Shown here: piece by piece, positions 10,741-23,172 of the stretch
Numbering within the stretch: the first letter of the stretch is position 1
Layout of the letters: each line of letters begins with the position of its first letter
DNA from: Chelydra serpentina
Lineage: Eukaryota > Chordata > Testudines > Chelydridae
Length of the DNA stretch: 64,000 bases
Direction of reading: 5' to 3'
Assembly (NCBI GenBank): GCA_037349315.1
Contig: JBAIAC010000004.1
Coordinates: 41,915,001 to 41,979,000, forward strand
Translations under genes and position numbers: made by a program
Notes under the pieces: generated by a model
Databases searched by the model: none
The model's input: only the letters and a program-made list of their open reading frames with translations
Told to the model about the DNA's origin: nothing

Positions 10741-11186
10741 AGCATTATCTCCTGCAAATTGTAACCAAACTTGTTTGTCTGAGCTATTGGCTGAAGTAGG
10801 ACTGAGGGAACTTGTAGGCTCTAAAACAATACATTGTTTTATGTTTGAATGCAGTTAATTTTTGTACATAATTCTACATTTGTAAGTTCAACTTTCATGA
10901 TAAAGAGATTGCACTACAGTACTTGTGTTAGTATAATTCAATTCACCTATTTCTTTTGTTTTTTACAGTACAAATATTTATAATAAAAAATAAATATAAA
11001 GTGAGCACTGTGCACTTTGTATTCTGTGTTGTAACTGAAATAAATATATTTCAAAATGTAGAAAACATCCAAAAATATTTAAATAAATGGCGTTCTGTTA
11101 TTGTTTAACAGCACAATTAATCATGATTAATTTTTTTAATTACACGATTAATCGCGATTAATTTTTTTAATCACTTGACAGCTCTA

Positions 11187-11194
11187 GTATAATG
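11187..11194. repeat. Right 8-bp target-site duplication GTATAATG
   Basis: Exact match to 9026-9033. Confidence 0.9.
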
Positions 11195-12689
11195 CTGTCA
11201 CACATGGATGTGGAGGCTTAATGACCCAGACTCTCAAAGTTATTGAAACACGTAACTCCCAATGATATCAATAGGAATTAGACACCTAAATAACTGCAAA
11301 TCTGGGCCAATGTTTATGAAGTATTCGGAGTTCCTCCAATGGACAGCACTATTTAAGGGGAAAATCCTGGTAGTCTTCCTTTCCTCCACAGGGTTAGAAG
11401 GCAACGAATGCAACTAGTGTAGGGAGGGGAGACATTAGCATAAAGTTATGCACATGCATACATTTGTGCAATATTGGGACATAAGGATGAGATCTTGCAA
11501 ACTCTTGTTTGAAGTAATGGTCATTTAAGATATGCAAGAAATGTAACATCAGATCAACGACTGATCAGGCAGCAGCAAAAAGGGTAGTGATCAGAACTGG
11601 AAGTTACAGTCCAAATGGAAAAATTACAGGATCACAAAATAAATATTTTTTAAAATAATCTTTAAAAAGAAAGATGCTTGCCGGCTGCAGATCTGCTCTG
11701 TAAGAGTCTAGTTTTCCCATTAGACATGGAGGGAATTTCCTTTCATGTCAGACTTTTTTTCAGTTTTTTCCCCCACTGATTCTCTTTCATCAAGCATATT
11801 TATAGTGTTTTAACTTGACGGTATAGTTTGGATGACATGCAATTCCATAATATTCCCTTTGTTTATATAATGGTATTTCCTTTCCTATGGTCTCATTTTC
11901 TTTTAATATTTTGGAATTTTGTGGTTTGAATTTTATCAGCCTCCAAATGAATGTTTTTGTCAAATATCAAGTAATGTACGGAGCTTTTATGTTTCTTTGT
12001 TTTGTTTGTTTGTTTGTATAAGAGTAAAGCTGACATTTAAAAAAGTCAAGTCGAGTTCAGGAAAGTTATCAGTAGGACTTCATGCAAAATTGTGTCGTTA
12101 GTTGCAGACCAGTTAATGCTTCAATTTGTGAAATAGCTGCCAAAAGTATTTAACGGGTGAAATTATTTGGTGTTTATTGCAACTTGTATGTCCATTTTTT
12201 TTTCAGTTTTGTTCCTTATTTGAGATTATATCACGACCATCCTCTTTTCATAGCCCTCCTTGCCATCACATAGAAAATTGTGATAGAAAGAAGCTGCAAC
12301 TTTCTATAAGCCTTTCACAAAGACTTATTGTTACCAGAGAGGGGAACTCACAGCACCACTTCATTAATATATTCATTAGACCTAAGCATTAGTTTATTAT
12401 GGAGAGACTAGCTTTCTATTATAAAACTGATTTTAAAAGACACACCCCCACCCTGCCATCTCTACTTTTGTCAAAAATGAAATCAACCCATCCAATATTT
12501 TTCCATATGTGACCTGATGTCAAAGTAAAATATTTTCAGGAAGTCTGAGACAAATTTGACAAGATATTTCAGACATATGAAAATTGTTTTTCACCTCCTA
12601 TAAAGCTTTCTGACTCAATTTTATTTCTTTTACTCATCATAGATCAAAAATAGCTTGGCCTAGAAATTCTAAATAAAAATAAATAAATG
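11195..12689. other. Non-coding stretch, weak old repeat near 11210-11310
   Basis: No gene. The segment ending cacctaaataactgcaaatctgggcc (about 11280-11310) has the look of an ancient SINE/LINE relic that I cannot name. The rest is AT-rich and unremarkable. Confidence 0.4.
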
Positions 12690-12884
12690 AAGGTATGCCA
12701 ATCTCCTAGAACTGGAACAACCTTGAAAGGTCATTGAGTCCAGTCCCTTGCCTTCACTAGCAGGACCAAGTACTGTCCCCTGACAGATTTTTGCCCCAGA
12801 TCCCTAAATGGCCCCCTCAAGGATTGAGCTCACAATGCTGGGTTTAGCAGGCCAGTACTCAAACCACTGAGCTATCCCTCCCCT
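12690..12884 (-). mobile_element. tRNA-derived SINE, turtle Cry type (second copy)
   Basis: Same layout as the copy at 7234-7431. On the minus strand it has aggggagggatagctcagtg, tttgagtactggcctgctaa, B-box-like gtgagctcaatcc, then ccttgagggggccatttagg and a gactcaatgacc-type tail. An AAAT-rich run at 12671-12688 marks its 3' end. It is a few percent diverged from the first copy. Confidence 0.85.
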
Positions 12885-14487
12885 CAAATGATTTCATTGT
12901 CTTGGCTTCAATAAGGACTGGTGTGCCTCTGGCCCTCTGGCCTCTCCTCTCCCTTAGTTTACCTTTCTCATTTGCTTCAGGTGCCCTCTTCCTCAAACAA
13001 AAAAGCAACAGGGTGATGACTTTTTCTCTTCAGTTTTGCACTGACTAGGCAGTATGGAAGTGACCATTGCTATGTGTTGTAAATGTGTAAATATTTTTCA
13101 AAATCGGGAACATTTTAGAAGAATTGCATGTTTTATAACTTTCCATAATTTTCTACAGTCTCTGACCTAGAGCAGGGTTATCACTGTGATCTATTTTTTC
13201 ACACACACGCGCCCCACAACTTAGACTCCTTATTGGTTTTCATTACTTCACATTTCTATGCCTCTAACTATGTTAGTCCTTCATTATGTAGATTACCTAT
13301 CATTTAAGACATACTATAGATAACAAAAAGCACTGTCCAGAAACTGGAATTCCTTTTCTGAGGCATTTTTTAAAATTTAGTTCCAAAACCCAACAAAAAT
13401 TAAAATCCTGAAATTTCCTACAGAATGGGAATTATAAAATTTCATTTGAAAAAGTTGAATTGACATTTTGGTTCAACCTTTTCTAAATATTTCCAAAACT
13501 CTGTGAGTAGTCCAGGGAGCCCTGTTTCCTTGGCAATGTGCCTGGCAGGCTGGTCTGAAACTGGGGACTGTGAAAGCCTGGGCTGCTGAGGAGTTGCAAG
13601 CCTGGAATTGGAGACCAGAACGTCCACCCTGGCTCCCCATAAGATAGGTTTCTGTCTGAATTTTGTCTAAATTGAAAAGTTCCCACAGAATGTTCTGATG
13701 TTGATAAATTAGGATTTTCCAAAAGAAAAAAGTTCCCTCAGAAAATTTCCGACCAGCTCTAGCAATAAAGCCCAAGGCTGAAAACTGATATTTGTGTGAG
13801 TAGGTGCTATTAAAATCAATGGGACAACCCACTTGATTAATGACAACTCGTGAGAATAAGGGTTTGCAGGATCTGGCTTCTACTCTCAGTTATGAGTCCT
13901 TTTCATTTGAATCTATTCACTTTTAGTTATCTGAATATCTTCATCAGTTTTAACAAGATTCTTGAAGCATGCTGCCTCCCCCCAGTAGAGCCTTCCCCAG
14001 CTGCCAGAGCCTTTCACTGCAGCAGGGAGACAGTGGGACATTACACTGCTAAAAGTTGCAGTGTGGATGTGGGAGGCTTGGCTTCGGCATTTAGAGAGCT
14101 GTATGAAATATATATCTTAGGGTTCCAGTATGTAGGGCACTCTACTTGCCTAAGCTGTGCCTTATCATGTACTCAGCTATTTATACCCATGCTAGCTGAG
14201 CATGCTGTGTCTGTACTCTGAATGCCACCGTAAGTGTAGATGTACCTTTAGAGGAATAAGCAGTGACTCTGCTTTTATGCATATTAGTACATATCTAGCC
14301 TATTGGCTTTTATTTGTACACAAACAACTTATTTTGCTGAGTGAGCTTCAAATACACAATGTTCTAGACATATAGGCTTATGTACACAAATAAAAGTACT
14401 TTGCGATAGAGGGATTTTGTGCTCATGTGTGTATCTTATGAGGGCTTGTCACACTGTAAAATCATATTAAGTTAAAACACAACACTG
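12885..14487. other. Non-coding; possible unnamed repeat at about 13360-13765
   Basis: The interval ends in aaaatttccgaccagctctagc and contains gaaatttcctacag and gttccctcagaaaatttcc stretches. Such gagctggtcggaaaattt wording is common in turtle DNA, so a repeat is likely, but its class is unclear. The overlapping minus-strand open frames here are not gene-like. Confidence 0.35.
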
Positions 14488-14772
14488 AGGGCTTGTCTAA
14501 ATGATCAGCTAGTGCGCAGTACGCTGGGGTGTAAATCTATAGCACTCCAGTTTGCCACATATTGTCAGAGTCCATGTGGTCTCTGCTGCTATGCACTAAA
14601 AATTCCCTAATGCACATTAATGTATTGTGAAACAGAAGTACATCATTGTGCACTAGGGAACTTATGGTGCGTGGCAGCAGGGTCCACACAAACGGTGCAC
14701 TACACACTGGAGCATTTTAGATTTGCACCCCCAGCTTGCCATGTCTAAATGATCAGTTAGTACATGCCCTGA
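14488..14772. mobile_element. Palindromic MITE (GTCTA-type ends)
   Basis: Starts agggcttgtctaaatgatca and ends near gccatgtctaaatgatcagt. Inner arms are inverted: agcactccagtttgcc (about 14540) against ggtgcactacacactggagc (about 14694), and tgctgctatgcactaaaaattccctaatgcac against tgtgcactagggaacttatggtgcgtggcagca. It looks like a foldback non-autonomous DNA transposon. Confidence 0.65.
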
Positions 14773-17534
14773 GCAGTGATGAATAACTCGATGTTGAACT
14801 CAGAGGGTAGGATTTTCAAAAGATCTCAGCATTGGCCTATTTCTGCTTTCATTGATGTCCGTAGGAGCAGAGTTAGGCCTATGCAGAGTGCTTAGGAAAA
14901 TCCCATCCTCTGGTTGTATTTTCAGAAGTGCTTAAAGTGACTTAGGAGCACAAATCCAATTGACTTTCATTCATTGTAGACTTAAAATCAAAAGACCCTG
15001 TCAATACAGAGCACTAAGTCATATTTAATGTCACATTAGTTGCCATGACTTCTCAAGATCATGTTCTAACACATTGCAATTATCCACCCTAGACAAGTTG
15101 TTAGGGTAACAAAATCATTCACCTGCACTACTTGGGTCTGTCATCCAAACAGTATTCAAGAGAGATATCTAAAGATTTAAATCAAAAGACAATGCTCCTA
15201 TCTGTTCAGGACAAAATAAGACACCATATAATAAAATATTGTATACTTTAGGTTTACTGCTGAAAAATGAATGTGATGTCATTCAGGCAGAATTGAATGT
15301 CTGGAGTGATTTGAAAGTAAAGTTTTAGATGTAAAGCAGTGAAGGTTCTATGAGGTTTAGTAATTCAGTGTAAATGTTTATCTGAGCACCCAAACAGTCC
15401 TAGCTCCTCACTTGCTGCTGTATTCTCTTGTTCTAAGTGAGGGTAGGATAGGTGGCTGGGGAGATAACCAGGCTTTCTGCTTCTTCCCAAATAATCCATT
15501 CAGTGTTTTTCTTTGGGTAGCTCTGTCTTTCCCTTCCCCTCACCCTCTTCCACTCCAGGTGCAGCAAGCCTCAGCGATAACTCCTACCTAGGTCTTCTGA
15601 TCTCATCTCTTTAAAAGACTGTCAAGGGTCCAGCACGACTGATGCTCAGTGTATCAAAAACAGGGCAGGGAGAAAGGAGAGAGCAAGCAAGATGTTTCCA
15701 TCTACCTATGCCAGTGAGAATAGATAATCTCTCCAGTAGAGAGGGAAAGAGGCTAGAGCAGTCCATGAGTATGGGTATGAATAATGAAACAAATGAAAAC
15801 TTAAGTGGAGTATCAGAGATGCATTTCTAAAAGTAATATCTGTTGGACAGAAATAGTTTCCAAAAGGAATCTGTGATGTTTTATTGATTAATCCTGTACT
15901 GTGTATGGATCAATCCTGCATAACCAAGAGGATGGACAACGGGATTTTCCATTCCTAATTTTCTGTAGGTGCCTGGATATGGCCAAGCTCTTATATTAGA
16001 ACATATATCAGAAGATTATTAATTACTAGATTGCAGCCAGATCCATCTGCATGGCCACAGACAAGTATCAGAGGGCGGGGGGAAAGAATATCCTGTTGAA
16101 AGGGAGAGTGTAACTTCGGAGCAGGTCTGCGCTAAAGTGCATGCTTTTTGCTTTTTTCATTGTGTCATTTAAATGTTGAAATTTTAAAATCATTATTATT
16201 AAAATATTGTAAAATGTCCTTAAAATGAAAGTACAAGACTGTAGTGGTACATGCCAGCTAAATTTATAATTCAATAGAATAGTCCTTGCCAATGGAATTA
16301 AGCAGATACAGAGCCAACCAAAATGTGGTCTTTGTGAGTTTTTCTTTGTAGTTCTCCTTTCTGTACAATCTACTGAAGAATGTGCTTCCACTCTTCCGCC
16401 TTCCGGTTTTGTTTTTCAAGGAAATTGAAAAACCCTGCGTTTTCACCACATGTAGTAATTACATATGTGATTCTTAGCAAAGCAAGATTTATTAGACTGA
16501 TTCCTTACACACGACCATAATTAGGGTTGTATCAGCATTTCCATTATATCCCCCTTATTTTTCAGGGGTTTTAGATTTCAACTGTGGAAGTTCATTCTGG
16601 ACTGAAATGTGGTTTAGAAAATTGTAGCATAAAGAGGTTTTTGTATTTATAAAACATCTGATCACTTAATATCCCAAAATATTGTTGCTTTTATTGATTT
16701 ACAAACAAAGAAGTAATCAAAAAGCACCTTTTTAATTTTAACATTCCTCTTTCCTCAGAAATCATGTTTTACTGTGACTGCAGAATAGCCTCAGTGCCCT
16801 CTGCCATCCCGGCAAGAGACCTAATAGCTCTTTTCCATCTCTAGTTTGTGTAATCCTGTGATTTAACACAGATGGGATTCTGTCAGAAGCCTGACTTTTC
16901 CAGAACTCGTGGGTTTGAATCCCACCCGTTATGCTGATTGACCCCTGCAGCTGAGCCTGAGGCCATAGTAAGCTGTTGATAGGGAAAGAGCTGCTTTCTT
17001 GCTGACAACCAGACTTTTCCTGTCATTCTATTCCCATCCTTTAAATTCTAGTGTTATCTAGATTTGGCTGAATTGGGTTTGTTGGGTTGAACACCTGTCA
17101 GGATTGTTTGATGGTTAGATGATTGAGCACATCAACCCTTTCTTAAATGTACACCATTATAGGTCTTTACGTCTGGAGTTGTGAAAAAAGTTTTCCTCAT
17201 GGCAGATTAGCTTTTTTTCTTTTTTCTTTTTTAAGGAATGGATTTTTTTCCCTCCTCTGGAGTATTTTACAAGGATCATTTCATAACAACTGCAATTTAC
17301 CTTTCCTTTTCATCATTTGTGGTTTGCTTTCATTGTATAGGTGATGCAATGGCCAGCAGTCGAGGTCATGCAAAGGTTCTCAAGGCATTATCTTCACCCA
17401 TGCATTTAAGCCAGGGAGCCTTATTCTCTTCAGTGGGGAATATACTGTACTTTGTACATGTATTGCACCTTTTACCAAGTAAATTCAAAGCACTTTACAT
17501 AGTTGTAATATAGGTGGGTTTGAAGTCTCTGTCT
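14773..17534. other. Non-coding stretch, nothing firmly recognised
   Basis: An old-repeat-like piece lies at 14805-14930 (ggattttcaaaagatctcag, then gtgcttaggaaaatcc). A B-box-like gggtttgaatcccaccc is at 16911-16927 but lacks a convincing A box. No exon found. Confidence 0.4.
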
Positions 17535-17846
17535 CAGTATTGCCAACCCCAAATGTTCAAAAATCATGAGTCAGGGTCACCAAAAATAATGAGATTGGCT
17601 TTAAAATCATGAGATTATATACAAAGAATAGATCTGATGTTCTTTTTATTTATCTTCTGCTTTTTGAGCCCTTAAAGGTCACATTTTGAAGCTTTCTCCA
17701 TAGCCATGAGGGCTAAAACCTCACTTTTTCTTTAAGAATAAAGCTGAAATCATTACATATCCACTTGACTCCCAAGAGCTGGAGCTTTAAGGAAAACAAT
17801 AATTATCATGAGACTCATGACAAAATCAAGAGAGTTGGCAACACTA
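17535..17846 (+). mobile_element. MITE with GTTGCCAAC-type inverted ends
   Basis: Left end cagtattgccaac and right end gttggcaacacta are inverted copies with two differences. The interior includes aaaatcatgagtcagggtcacc, ctttttgagccc and atgagactcatgac. A partial copy in the opposite orientation lies immediately downstream at about 18045-18250. No target duplication is evident; the class is inferred from the inverted ends. Confidence 0.6.
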
Positions 17847-18044
17847 TGAGTTTCTGCAGAGAAAGACATAAAGGTGCCCGTGTGGCTTCCAGCTCTAGAG
17901 CCAGTGCTAGGATTGCAAGGGTTTTGTTTTTGTTTTTTGTTTAACTGTTTGACTTATGAAAGACTTAATAAAGATGCTGTCAGTAGCTTCTGGGAGTGGT
18001 GGTTGTAGTTGTTGGTTGTTAAAAACAATGTATATAATATTGTC

Positions 18045-18250
18045 AATTCAAATTTTTTCATGAGTCTCACATTATTTGGTGATCTTAAAGCTTCATCTTC
18101 TGGAGTCTATAATTAGATGACTTTTTTAAGGGACATTTTTAGCCTTTATGGTTGTAGAAAAAAGCTAGAAAATTTGAACACTAACAGCTCAAAAACCAAA
18201 AGACAAATAAAAAGACCCATAATTTATTCTTTTAAAAAAATCTCATAATT
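18045..18250 (-). mobile_element. Partial inverted copy of the same MITE family
   Basis: Contains antisense versions of the 17535-17846 interior: ttcatgagtctcacattatt, then agctcaaaaaccaaaagacaaataaaaaga, and ttaaaaaaatctcataatttt. Truncated at the outer end. Confidence 0.55.
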
Positions 18251-20534
18251 TTAAGATACCATCTGCAAGGTACCACCAGAAATATTTTAATATGATAACT
18301 CTGTAAAGTTTCCTTTCCCTGTTATTACTAATTCCAAGGTATTTGTTATTAAAAAAAGGAGCATATAATCATTCAGTGATTTTCTGATCTAGAATATGTG
18401 ACATCAGTTTCTTCCATAGTACAAACTGTAAAATCCTGCATTACGTTAGGAAAGAGAAGATGATGTTTTATAAAGTATTTGTTTATATACCTAAATCAAA
18501 GTAATCAGGAATGATAGGAAAAGATGTATGTATATTAAATGTACATGATAATAGCTTAATTAGATTTTAAGCAAATTCTATAAACATAAGATGAAAATAT
18601 TTCAGTAAATTGAACTACATTGGTAAGCATTGCCTGTATGAAACTGATACTGATTACATGTAATTCTCTTTTATCTGTCTTCCTAATGTGTTTATTCGTG
18701 AACTTATTTACTAAAGAACACAGAACTCCTAAGCAAACCCATTTGAAAGTATTTCACAAGAAATATTTACTCAAATAACAATAAATGTATAGATTGCACA
18801 CTGCACACTGAAATTGAAATGTCAACTAATCTTAAAAAAATTGAGTCGGATTCTGTTTGCTTCACGAATGTCCAGTACAAGATTATCCTGCTGTTGATGG
18901 GGCTTGTCTGGCATTCAAAAGGTTAAAGCGAGTCAGTAATGTATAGGGCAGGAGCCCAAGTTTCATATCTTTGTTCTAACTCCCAGCTGGCAATCCTGTC
19001 TGCTAATCCCAGTGGAAACTTCAGTTTGAAATACAAAACTATTTTTGAGCTTGCGTATCCTTCCCCACAGATGTTTGGGGCCTTAATGATGTGTTTCTTT
19101 TATGATTCCTTTTAAATTCTTGGAACTGAAGTCTAGAAGCCTCACTATGCAGTGAATCCTTAAATATCCATTTTTAAGACCATGTTTTGTTTAAATAAAC
19201 AAACTAACTAACTAATTAATTAATTAATTTAATTAAATAGAGCTGTGTCTGACCAAATATACTTTGAAAGCCTCTCTGTATAATTTTACTTTTGCAATAT
19301 AAAAGCCCAATTTAGGAAGTTCATTCTTTTCTTTGGTTAAGAATTTCCTTTGCATACAGCAGGACTTTGTAATTACAGTATGCATTTCTAATTTATGTTC
19401 ATATATAAAAATATAGCAGCATGCAAATATTTTAGTTTTGAATCTTGAAACGGGTGAATACAGTTACAAAATGAAATGCTCTGTTTAACTACCAAGTATG
19501 AGAATTTCAATAATTTCTTCTAAATAGCTTACCTGTTTCTGTTTCTAGTAGTGACTTGTGCAACTTTTCATCTCATGAGTCAATCCTATAATTAGTATTC
19601 CTCTTTGCCAGAGGCACTCTGAATGTTTGTTTTAGGTACTATGTGTCTGCAAGAAATTTAACTTAATCATTACTCTTTAATGGTGGAGATGGTTGGCTCA
19701 ATTACACTAGCTTTAAATGAACTTGAAATTCCTCAGTTACAGAGAAGGGACCAATGATTGACCTGTATTGAATAAGTATCAGTGTCTGTGTTCTTTCTTA
19801 TATGTTTACTTATTAACGTATCTTACCCTTCAGTCCACCTACAGAATTCATATTAATTCATGAATGCAATTCCTTTGATTGTAGAATACAGTAATTGTTC
19901 ATAATTTGTGAGCAATCTTACACTAGGTAAAAGTCATTAAAAAAACTGATTGCTGGTGTTGGATCTACATGCTTATTATTTAGTTTGGCTTTCATGTTGA
20001 TCAGATTTAACTATACCATGAATTGCAATAAATTAAAGAGATATTTCAGTAGAATTTTGATGTGTAGTGTTTTATTTGGGGTTATCTGGAAAAATATCTG
20101 GTCAGAATGCTGTAGTTAAAGCTGCGTGCAGTTCTTTTTAACAATTCCTAATTTCAGAAGTTTGACTCATTTGAAAAGGTTTTGATATAATTTTTTAATT
20201 CTATGGTTAGCCTGAGAGTACTAGTTTTAACCAACCACATATACAGGCCTCATTTACAATAAGGAAATTAAGGAAAAAGTTTCAACCAATGATAATATCA
20301 GTTCATCTCCACCTGTATTAATAATATTGGCAGTCTCAGCCCATCAATATGGTATTAGTGTTTGCGCTGGTGACTGCACAAGATGTGGGACAACAATGAA
20401 TCAGTCTGTGTATTTCTGCTAGACTTGCTGTTTAAAATGCCATTGGCAGCCAGAGTCCCACTATTGCTAACATGGTGTAAAGTAGAAAGGGACAAAAATG
20501 GATAGGTATTAATGTGACAAATAGGGAGCCAGAA
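18251..20534. other. Non-coding stretch with one simple repeat
   Basis: AT-rich. An (AACT/AATT)n tract (actaactaactaattaatt) lies at 19201-19236. No gene. Confidence 0.5.
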
Positions 20535-20650
20535 AATACTGATTTCAAATGTCAGCTCTAACGCTGATGCACTGTCTGGTATGGGGTTAGTCACTTCACT
20601 TCTCTGCCTCAGTTTCTTGAGCTGTAAAGTGAAGAGAATGCATTAAGGTT
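20535..20650 (+). mobile_element. MIR SINE fragment
   Basis: ggttagtcacttcacttctctgcctcagtttcttgagctgtaaagtgaa matches the MIR core region with moderate divergence. Confidence 0.7.
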
Positions 20651-22868
20651 AAACTGTTTGCGTTATTAGCTTCTTACTGTAAAGAATATATAATAAAAGC
20701 AGACCTCTTTCTTTAGTAGTCAATACCATGAGTAAGCTTGCATAAATAGGTGAGCCCTCTTTTGTGTCCTGAAGATTGCTAAAAATGAGACCTGGGGGTT
20801 CACTGGAATTAGTTCCACTGGCAAGGGCTCTCTAAAAGATTTCTTCCCAAACAGACAGCAAGAGCATAATTGCAGAGCTGAATCCCTGTAATGGGACATA
20901 GTACTAGACATTGAAGGTCAGATTGTGGAGCCATTTCTCACAGCAGTGAGTAGTTATTCACAGGAGTGGGACTATTCAGCAATGTGTGAGTACAGGCTTC
21001 ATAATCTGGTCCTGAAAATTTAAGTAATAATGTTCAAGCTACAGATAAAGTCCAATGCTCTGTTATATTATTGAAATTCTGTTTGAGAATTTCAGTATGA
21101 GAATATTAAGATTTACTGAAATAGCAGAGTGTGGTAGTCTCTATTGGAAACTAATTTAACCAAGATATTCAACTTTATTTTGAAAATCACAAAAGCATTT
21201 TATATTCCTGTGAAATTAATATTAAAAATTCCTCGAAGACGCCTGTGGTATGCAAGCATTACCTTGTCACTTTGATTACATCCTTTTGCTTTACTGAGGA
21301 GAAAAGGAAAAAAGTCATTTAAAAGGTTTGGGGGAAAAAAAGAGGAATACTTTTCCAGAGGGTTTATATATTTTTTAAAAGCTCTCTTGCCAGATTTCAG
21401 TTTCTTCATATCAGATCCAGACAAGTTTTTGATAATAGAATTTCCTATCTCTCTTTGTTCTAGTGTCTTATTTTAAAAAAACATCTTGAATTTGAACCTG
21501 CAAGCACTCTCACATTTTCCTCTCTTCATTGTCATTACAGGTTCTTTCTCCTTGTAGAAGACATTATTGCCATAATAGTGGGGGTTTAAATTTTGGAAAT
21601 GATTGTAAATGAGATTAAGATTCACTTAACTTTTGCCTTTTACTATATTGGTATATCCATGTTTTAGTGAGGACCATATTGGGTGTAACCTTCTGTGACT
21701 GTAGTAGTGTTCTATGAATTCTTCTAGTACAGAAAATACAGCTTTTACTACAAAAAAGTAGTAGGACCTAATTTTCAAAAAGCAGCCTATAATCTTACAT
21801 GCACAAAACTAATGTACACATACTTTTATAGTTCTAATAAAAATATATGTAAATGTGTGATGTGGAAATTTAAAGATGGGTTTGAGGCAGATTGCAAATT
21901 TGACACACAGTGATTTTATTGTTCTTTCTTATACTTAGTCTTCCTCATCCCTTATACTTTAGTTTACCTTTTTTTATTCCTTGACGTGAAATTGCAGGGG
22001 ATTGAGGAATTTTATGAGAAAAAATAATTTTGTAGTATTGATTATTTTTCTTTTTCCATTCAACCCACTTAGCAAATAAATTTCCCAGTGTTATTTGATG
22101 AAATTATTATTAGGTACAAAATTAAACTACATTCAAAGAGCATTAAGGTTGTGAAGTCAAGCACACCAAAGTTAGGAAATGCCAGTACTCAGTTTGCCCA
22201 TGGACCCTTAATTTGGCTCTCTTGTACATATGTATTACAATACAGTTTTAATTCTATTATCACATGGTCTTTTTCCACAAGACCTATGACTCATTTAGTG
22301 CACAAGGATGGGCAGAGAGCACCGAATAGTCTGTAATTCAATATCTCTTTTTATTTTCATCATTCAGTGCTTGACCACAGGCTTTATTTACCATATTCCA
22401 TACAAACCCTGCACAGAATACAAAATTAATAACTTCTTTATGAGCTTTTCTTTGCTGCTTTCACCAAAATATGCAAGGGCTTCAAAATCATGAATGAATT
22501 TATCTTCACAACATCCTGCTGAAGTGACAAGATGATGATATTCCTATTTTAAAACTATCCATGTGACTGCTTTGACTAGTCAAACCCATTTCTCTTTTTA
22601 CGCTTAATATGGTATTGTTGTTTTCTGTGTATTTTATTGTATGTTATTATAATCTTTGAAAAATACAATAGAAGGGGGAAAGAATGACTTAGCTGCTTGT
22701 GTACTGAGAACAAACATTTCTTAATTCAGTTAAAATTAAGGATGCCATGAATGATGATGTAGGGTTTTAGCCTAGGTACAAAACATTATGGGCATAATAG
22801 CAATATTAATAACATGGATCTGATTCCTCTTAGAGATATAATTAATCCACTTTGTTTCTAGAGTCTTA
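20651..22868. other. Non-coding stretch, nothing recognised
   Basis: AT-rich. Near 20910-21015 the wording aaggtcagattgtggagcc and aatctggtcctgaaaatt resembles an ancient sauropsid repeat. No gene. Confidence 0.4.
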
Positions 22869-23172
22869 GGGTAGGTCTATACTTACGCGTCCGGTCAGAG
22901 GCGCGTGATCGATGTTCTGGGTTCGATTTATCGCGTCTTGTCAAGACGCGATAAATCGAACCAGGAAGTGCTCCGTCGTCGACGCTGGTAATCCAGCTCG
23001 ACGAACGGAGTAGGCGGAGTCGACGCGGGAGCCTGCGCGCCGCGTGTGGACCCCGGGTAAGTGCTTTTTCATTCGAACTAAGGTACTTCGACTTCAGCTA
23101 CGTTATTCACGTAGCTGAAGTTGCGTACCTTAGTTCGACGGGGGGGGGGGGGGGGGTAGTGTAGACCTGGCC
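22869..23172. mobile_element. GC/CpG-rich multi-hairpin MITE (TCGA-rich family)
   Basis: Begins gggtaggtctatactt and ends gtagtgtagacctggcc, an imperfect inverted pair. The interior has perfect hairpins: ggttcgatttatcgcgtctt / aagacgcgataaatcgaacc (about 22920-22962) and a gaactaaggtac...acgtagctgaagttgcgtaccttagttc fold (about 23074-23138). A G17 run follows at 23140-23156. Another member, in the opposite orientation, is at 62346-62645. It is non-coding. Confidence 0.75.
23140..23156 (+). repeat. Poly-G run of 17
   Basis: Seventeen consecutive G at the right edge of the MITE. Related copy at 62346 has only an 8-G run at the matching place. The length may vary or be a sequencing approximation. 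Confidence 0.9.

Larger units (their letters stand above)
9034..11186. mobile_element. hAT-family element with long inverted arms and mirrored transposase pieces
   Basis: Ends are tagggctgtcagttaatcgc and its imperfect inverted copy ending cttgacagctcta, flanked by a perfect 8-bp duplication (GTATAATG). The subterminal zones are rich in ttaatcgcgattaa motifs. The two halves are inverted copies of each other over about 600 bp: 9034-10130 (minus the nested 467-bp insert) mirrors about 10590-11186. Both arms carry the hAT transposase C-terminus, once per strand, and only the middle (about 10170-10590) is single-copy transposase. The 2153-bp length includes the nested MITE at 9244-9710. It is non-functional. 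Confidence 0.9.

Noticed and set aside
16895..16940. Possible tRNA-like B box gggtttgaatcccaccc
   Set aside because: No matching A box or cloverleaf could be drawn, so neither a tRNA gene nor a SINE is supported.
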